Assembly (NCBI GenBank): GCA_028564705.1
Contig: JAPXFQ010002722.1
Coordinates: 1,736,001-1,800,000, forward strand
From: Apricaphanius iberus
Lineage: Eukaryota; Chordata; Actinopteri; Cyprinodontiformes; Aphaniidae
Direction: 5' to 3'
DNA length: 64,000 nucleotides
Part shown: positions 63,991 through 64,000 of the stretch, one piece after another
How positions within the stretch are numbered: position 1 is the stretch's first letter
Layout: each line of letters opens with the position of its first letter
Notes under the pieces: model-generated
What the model saw: the letters and a program-made list of their open reading frames with translations, nothing else
What the model was told of the DNA's origin: nothing
Database searches by the model: none
Position numbers and translations under genes: made by a program

Positions 63991-64000
63991 ACTGTTCAGA

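Larger units (their letters stand above)
62735..64000 (+). other. 3'UTR of the CRABP1-type gene, largely transposon-derived
   Basis: The UTR runs to or past the right edge. AATAAA is present at 63740-63745 and again at 63985-63990. If the distal signal is used, a Tc1-type element (62815-63837) makes up most of the UTR. Confidence 0.6.

Overview
This window looks like nuclear DNA from a ray-finned (teleost) fish. It holds three intron-containing vertebrate genes, all on the + strand, in about 64 kb of AT-rich sequence. The introns and intergenic DNA are full of fish-type transposons: an RTE-like LINE with an (ATGG)n tail, L2-type LINE fragments, tRNA-derived SINEs, Tc1/mariner elements and hAT elements with 8-bp target duplications. 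There are no prokaryotic operons, rRNA genes or CRISPR arrays.

Layout. (1) About 1-25.4 kb: the 3' part of an SHB/SHF-family SH2 adaptor gene, closest to SHF from memory of the family. Coding exons lie at 6272-6446, 6547-6666 and 22352-22538, followed by a 3'UTR of about 2.9 kb ending near an AATAAA at 25416. Earlier exons lie off the left edge. The 15.7-kb last intron holds a decayed Tc1 element, a LINE with an uninterrupted 1059-codon ORF and hAT remnants. (2) About 25.4-40.7 kb: intergenic, mostly transposon debris, including fragments of a repeat-borne gene with a P2X7-tail-like cysteine motif, a 1.6-kb G-rich retroposon and nested hAT elements. (3) 42.0-47.8 kb: a complete SLC25A44-like mitochondrial carrier (three coding exons, 315 aa). 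Its second coding intron holds a DNA element inside another DNA element. (4) 47.8-54.7 kb: intergenic, with a hAT element and an antisense LINE carrying two SINE insertions. (5) 54.75-64.0 kb: a complete cellular retinoic acid-binding protein gene, CRABP1 type (four exons, 138 aa). Its 3'UTR appears to contain a Tc1-type element, and its last poly(A) signal is 10 bases from the right edge.

The three genes do not form one pathway: they are an SH2 signalling adaptor, a mitochondrial branched-chain amino acid carrier and a cytosolic retinoic acid carrier. Their order, SH2 adaptor - SLC25A44 - CRABP, parallels SHE - SLC25A44 - CRABP2 on human 1q21-q23, while SHF and CRABP1 lie on human 15q. The locus is therefore probably the fish version of the 15q ohnologous block that has kept an SLC25A44 copy not known at the human 15q locus.

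I found no clearly new molecular system. The best leads are the retained SLC25A44 ohnolog, a SINE sharing its 3' tail with a full-ORF LINE in the same window, the exactly bounded G-rich retroposon, a large LINE-derived hairpin with three near-identical arms, and a transposon apparently forming the CRABP1 3'UTR.
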